Assembly (NCBI GenBank): GCA_026120035.1
Contig: JALRME010000008.1
Location: 496,001 to 560,000 of the forward strand
Source of the DNA: Coleophoma eucalyptorum
Lineage: Eukaryota > Ascomycota > Leotiomycetes > Helotiales > Dermateaceae
DNA: 64,000 nt
Direction: 5' to 3'
How positions within the stretch are numbered: the first letter of the stretch is position 1; every line of letters starts with the position of its first letter. Shown in pieces: positions 59,418 through 64,000 of this stretch. The notes beneath the pieces were generated by a model, which saw nothing but the letters and a program-made list of their open reading frames with translations, made no database searches and was not told where the DNA came from. The translations under genes were made by a program, and so were the position numbers.

Positions 59418-61904
59418 ATGGCCGACTCGCGGTATTCGCTGCCGCTTCGCAAACGCCGCCGCTCTGCCCTGTCATGCATCGAATGCCGTCGCCGAAAAAT
59501 CAAATGCGATCGTAATAACCCTTGCAGTCATTGCAAAAACTCACGCGGCATCACCTGTGTATACGATAAACATGGTCGGCCATCAACTGCAGAGCCAGCC
59601 GCACTATCTACAGGCCCTGTACCCCCTCCGACCGTCGCGGAAGGCCAAGGTATTTCTCCATCGTCTTTAAATCCGGAGAAACGCCTAGTTTGCTCAGGAT
59701 CATCCTCCCCCCACACAAGCCCTATCACCATCAGCAGCCGCAATTCTGAGAGCGCACAGAACTCTGCTTCAAGCACTCAGGACAGCAACACTGATTTACA
59801 GAAATGTATAACAAATGCCGTGAATGGGGATCAACAAGTGGGGACTGAGTCAGTCCACGATATAGCGACGGATGTAAATGCAATTGTAGAATATGAAGAG
59901 AGGGGTGCTGAATATGCGACGGGCGACAGCCTTTTGGCCTTGAACAATGTTATAGTTGGGGATGGTCATAATATATTCATGTTGAGGACCAAGTTCTCTA
60001 TTCCAAGTGGCGGGGTACCACTGCATGAATCAAAAGCAAGCATCCATAGTATGCGGTTTTATGGACAGAGCCACTGGAAGCATTCCCTCAAGCAAGTAAG
60101 CAGGCCCCTCATTACCCGATATTGATCAGCCATGTATAAGGGGTTGACGGCTAACATACCTTATGCCTTCCAGTTTGACAACATATTGACCTGTGAAGCA
60201 TTGAACCGCTTAGAGTGCGGAACAGGCCCAGATAAAATCCGCAATGTGATGCTCAAATGCAAGGCCATGATTCGAAAATCGAAAGCTGAAATTCCAAGTT
60301 TCTGCAATTTAAAGTCCCAAGTCCAGCATGAATTTCCAAAGCGCGATGTAGCTGATCGCCTGGTGCAGAATTACTTTCGCACTATGGAGGGTACGTATCG
60401 TATCTTACACATTCCATCTTTCTATCGCGAGTATGAAGAATATTGGAAGGATCCACAGCGAGCCACTCCCACGTCAATTATGAAGATACTGCTCACTATG
60501 GCGATTGGTACCTGCTTTTTCCAGGACGAAGATTCTAGTTCCCTCCGAGCCCGGGCCCAGCAGTGGGTTGCGGCTGCCCAATCTTGGGTCTCAGCGCCAT
60601 TGGAGAAGGCGAGACTCAATCTTTCGGTACTGCAGGTTCACTGTTTACTACTACTTGCACGCCAGACCAATGCTGTGGGTGCTGATTTGACATGGATTTC
60701 CGCGGGCGCTTTATTACGGACAGCCTTCCTCATAGGCCTCCATCGAGACCCTAAGTTTTTCTCCAAAATGCCTATTTTGCAGTGCGAGCTACGCCGAAGA
60801 TTGTGGGCAACGGTGCTTGAGATGACTATTCAAACATCCTTAGATTCAGGTATGCCGCCGCTAATTACTATGAGTGATTTCGATACCGAGTCTCCTTTAA
60901 ACCTCAACGATGAGGATATCTTTGAGGGCATGATCATGGCACCAACCCCCAAACCCGTGCATATTTTCACACAAACCTCCATCCAGATCCAACTGCTCAA
61001 ATCATTACCCACTCGCTACCAAATCTCACGGCAGATCAATGATTTCCAGTCTGGTACATCATATGACGAAATCTTGCGCCTTGGAGCCAAGATGAACATG
61101 GCTTGTAATGAGACCACGCTGCGCATGAATGGATATACTTCATCCCTGCCTCAGCCGTCTATGCTACGGCGTAACTTGTTGGATATGTCCATCCGTCGAT
61201 TTCTCCTCGCTGTGCATCGACCCTTCGCCATCAAATCTAAGACAGAACCGTGCTATTACTTCTCTCGTAAAGTCTGCCTCGACACGGCACTCATCATCAA
61301 TTCTTACGCTAGCTCCTCTCCTGAGGAACCATCGCCCCTCCCAGGACACATTGACGACTATACACGATTGAGGATGGTCGGCGGTGGCTTCTATAAGGAA
61401 ATGACCATCTATTCTGGGATTCTCGTCGGTCTGGAACTCTCCATGCAGCTGGAAGAAGAAGCGGCCTCAGGTATACCACCCATTCCCTCCGCTACGATAG
61501 CACGTACACCTCTGCATAAAGTCCTGCGGGATATTGTAGAACTTTCAGTGGCACGAGTTCAGCTTGGAGATAATGGCATTAGAGAGTATATATTTCTCTC
61601 TGTAGTAATGGCGAAGATGGAGGCGTTAGAGAAAGGCACCAATTTTGAAGACGCAATGACGGAGATGGCCCAACTGAGTGCTCAAAATTATTTGGAAATG
61701 ATCCAGACAAGGACAAATCAGCCAGAGACACCACGGGACACGGGCAATCTGCAAGATATGGGAGGAGAGCTGGCAGAGCACCTTCCCATACTGGAGCAAG
61801 ACCTTCCTTATGATTTCATGCTGCAAGATGAGAGCCCATACTTGGATGCCAACATGCTGGACTCCTGGCTATTTGATGACTGGGAGGAATTAAATCCATG
61901 GTAA
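59418..61904 (+). CDS. Zn2Cys6 transcription factor with fungal-specific TF domain
   Basis: Two exons (59418-60095, 60174-61904) give 802 residues. The zinc cluster is at Cys20, 23, 30, 36, 39 and 47 (CX2CX6CX5CX2CX7C) and is flanked by the basic RKRRRSALS and the KHGRPS linker. The middle part (from LVQNYFRTMEGTYRILHIPSF) is the fungal-specific TF domain, with LRRRLWATVLEM and DLTWISAGALLRTAFLIGLHRDP typical of it. The C-terminus is acidic (WLFDDWEELNPW), like an activation domain. Divergent from the MCT-like carrier, which is the best guess for a target. Two long low-complexity Ser-rich stretches separate the DNA-binding part from the rest. Confidence 0.92.
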
Positions 61905-62774
61905 GATTTAAAACCGAGTGGAATTTGCGTTTGATCAAGATCGGCGTGACGACTGATAGGGTTTGGCCGAAAACTGGGGCAACATATCAATCCCGATTTT
62001 AAGTACTGTTAAACGTATCTAATCCAAACTGGTTTCCGAATCTCACTGATAGTTTTATCCGCTTAAGGGTCGTAAGCGACCTTCATGACACCTTAGGTAG
62101 GTGGGCATACATTTGCCTGGAAAGGCATAAAAATCACTTGCTGCACAAGTTTGGTTGGCTCGGTAAAAGGCGTAGGAAGGTGGCACCTGAATATGACAAG
62201 CAGTAACTTGCTGACCTTGGATCAAATAACAATTAGATACAGCAATAATTTGTCTATGCTATGGCAAAAGCTTGAAGTATCTTTACCTAGCTAGAGTTTT
62301 ATCCCGCAAACTAGATAGATCTCTTAAGAAGCTAGAATTATCTCGCTTATTTTCTATACAAATTCATCCTATTTATCTCATAGATGGGGGAAGCTCGTGC
62401 TCGGCTGACGTTGCATGGTTGGATACTGGGGTAGTCATTAGGCAACGGGGCTTTTCCCGTGACGGTAAGCAGTAGTGAGGAGTTGAAATTTCGAACCGGA
62501 AAACAGGTCCAGCGGTTCTAGCACACAATGCAACCTGCATATTCACAATTCAGATATCAAAGGAAGCGAGCAGGATAGGACCACGAATGACGCAGTATGT
62601 AAACCACATGGGGTAGATGGAACACTATGTATCTAGGCTATGATATCGGTGTTTGTGGGCGAGGCTAACGTATCTCCACAGCAGTGTGTCAACATCACGG
62701 TAATCACAGTGAATGCACGTTATTCTTAACCTTTGTGCCACTGATTCAGCACACGAAACTAGCGCATCCAAAAC
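61905..62774. other. intergenic region
   Basis: Short frames only; no recognised gene. Carries the promoter of the HET gene. Confidence 0.5.
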
Positions 62775-64000
62775 ATGGCATATTTAGCCCCCTCGAATTC
62801 TCGGCCGGTAAGAACTAGTGAAGACTTACCATTTCACACGTGCAAGCATTGCCAGCGTATCGTATTGAGGTTCGGACCCGAACCGCTGCTAGATTTCACA
62901 TTGAAAGACATTGTAACTGCTTCTGCAGAGGATTGCACATTCTGTAAGCTGCTGTTAAGCAGTGAAAACTATTATCGTTCTGGTCGCTCCATTCGTCTTT
63001 CCGACCGACTCTCTGAATATGAAATCCTCAGGACTGGTTTCTGAAACTTGAAAAGAATGATTACGTTGTGCCTCCGCCTGGTATGATGACCACATTAGTC
63101 TTCACCCTGCACGAAGCTACCGGCAAGTCTAAAAACAACAAAAATAAGGCCAAGAGGAACCCAGATGTATTTCGCTTGTCTTTCGATTCCTATGATGACA
63201 GACTTGTTATATGTGCTGAGCCGCGTTAGTAAGACCGTTTGTTATTCTGACCCAACTGAACTAATTTTTATTTAGAAAACCCTGCTTCAACAGAAGTGAA
63301 AACGAGGCCCATTAACCTTGCTATGTCTAACTCTGAGTCTTCTCGCCTTTGGCGCCATTGGCTCCAAGAGTGTGTCTCGAATCATCTGTTGTGTCAAAGA
63401 CACACGCCGGGTTTTATGCCTAAGAGACTCCTCCCTGTATGGAAAGCATCTGGCCAAATCAGTGTACGGCTCATCGATACAGAAAATGTACCAGTAGTCT
63501 CATACGCTACATTGAGCTACTGCTGGGGGAAGGTGAAACTAGCTAAGACTACAATCGCGAATGTAGAAACACATCAAAACTCTTTAGATTGGAAGCTAAT
63601 GGTGATCTAGGAAGTGTTACTTTGCTACCAGTTGATTACAACGACCTTTGGAACGATGGTCCTCTGCAATACCGAGCATGGGCTTTACAAGAAAGAGCCA
63701 TGTCATCTCGAGTATTAGGTTTCAATCGGAAGGCAACACGCTGGCTTTGTCCAACATCAGATACGTCTGAAATGAGCAGGCACTCTTCGGATTGGGATTG
63801 GGCTAGAAGTGATGTTGTACCTGTCAATCCTTCAGCGAGAAAATGGTTCAAACGTTTAGCAAAAGAAAATACAGATGATTTTACAGATAGCTGGGTGGAT
63901 GCCTCCCAAGGACATGTTGGACGCCTTCTTTTATTAGCAGAAGGTCCCTTTCGACAACAGCAAAGTTTTGTGGCTCAAAATCCTGATCTACAAGAAGATT
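62775..64000 (+). pseudogene. decayed HET-domain gene, runs off the window
   Basis: Heterokaryon-incompatibility (HET) protein relic. The opening MAYLAPSNSRPV and CTFCKLLL stretch is intact. A one-base-type frameshift near 63030 separates YEILR from DWFLKLEKNDYVV. An intron (about 63228-63275, donor GTTAGT) joins AEP to NPASTEV. The HET start motif VSYATLSYCWG is at about 63500, but after NSLDW the frame breaks near 63600 and resumes in another frame at GPLQYRAWALQERAMSSRVLGF, the C-terminal HET signature. About 100 or more residues, including the usual WIDSLCIIQD part, are missing. The domain cannot be functional as written. The reading frame continues past the right edge. Confidence 0.75.

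Noticed and set aside
1..64000. CRISPR arrays, riboswitches, bacterial operons
   Set aside because: The DNA is fungal nuclear; the only regular repeats are coding or minisatellite-like.

Overview
The window is a gene-dense piece of a filamentous ascomycete genome. Evidence: most genes are split by short (about 45-115 bp) GT-AG introns, and the families present are typical of moulds: Zn2Cys6 regulators, a HET gene, MFS and APC carriers, a P450, an NB-ARC/TPR NLR, a SUR7 protein and a fungal DUF7702 membrane protein. Protein flavour suggests Leotiomycetes/Helotiales, but that is inference. I rebuilt gene models by hand; in nearly all of them the reading frame closes exactly across every intron, which is the main evidence for the models. 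Layout: 1-8 kb holds a D-2-hydroxyacid dehydrogenase (cut by the window edge), a SUR7-type membrane protein and a PX-associated protein that lacks a PX domain. 8-16 kb is a GC-richer block with a Zn2Cys6 regulator, a DUF7702 7-TM protein and a cytochrome P450. 16.5-20.5 kb is a fungal NLR: an alpha/beta-hydrolase domain, an NB-ARC domain and a near-identical 42-residue TPR array broken by an assembly gap. 21-25 kb is a divergent SDR / regulator-like pair separated by a promoter with a degenerate 50-bp repeat. 25-28.7 kb has a GNAT acetyltransferase, a small secreted Cys-rich gene with a premature stop, and empty AT-rich DNA. 28.7-32.2 kb is a 10-exon patatin-like phospholipase fused to several zinc-binding Cys clusters. 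34.9-40.7 kb has a Ser/Thr-rich single-pass membrane protein with 17-residue repeats, a conserved protein often mislabelled GGPP synthetase, and an MFS carrier. 43-50.3 kb has an alpha/beta hydrolase with one in-frame stop, an amino-acid permease, a tiny two-exon ORF and a CorA-like Mg2+ transporter. 50.6-53.9 kb is a 1029-residue kinase-like protein. 55.4-57 kb holds a decayed Ser/Thr-rich glycoprotein gene. 57.3-61.9 kb is a divergent MFS (MCT-like) / Zn2Cys6 regulator pair. The right edge is a broken HET gene. How they fit together: there is no biosynthetic core enzyme, so this is not a secondary-metabolite cluster in the usual sense. The most notable theme is self/non-self recognition and signalling machinery: an NLR with a homogenised repeat array, a patatin with a zinc-finger tail (patatin is also used as an effector domain in fungal NLRs), a HET gene in decay and a large kinase. 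Three genes or relics with single stops or frameshifts show active gene turnover. Large AT-rich gaps with nothing recognisable separate these islands.
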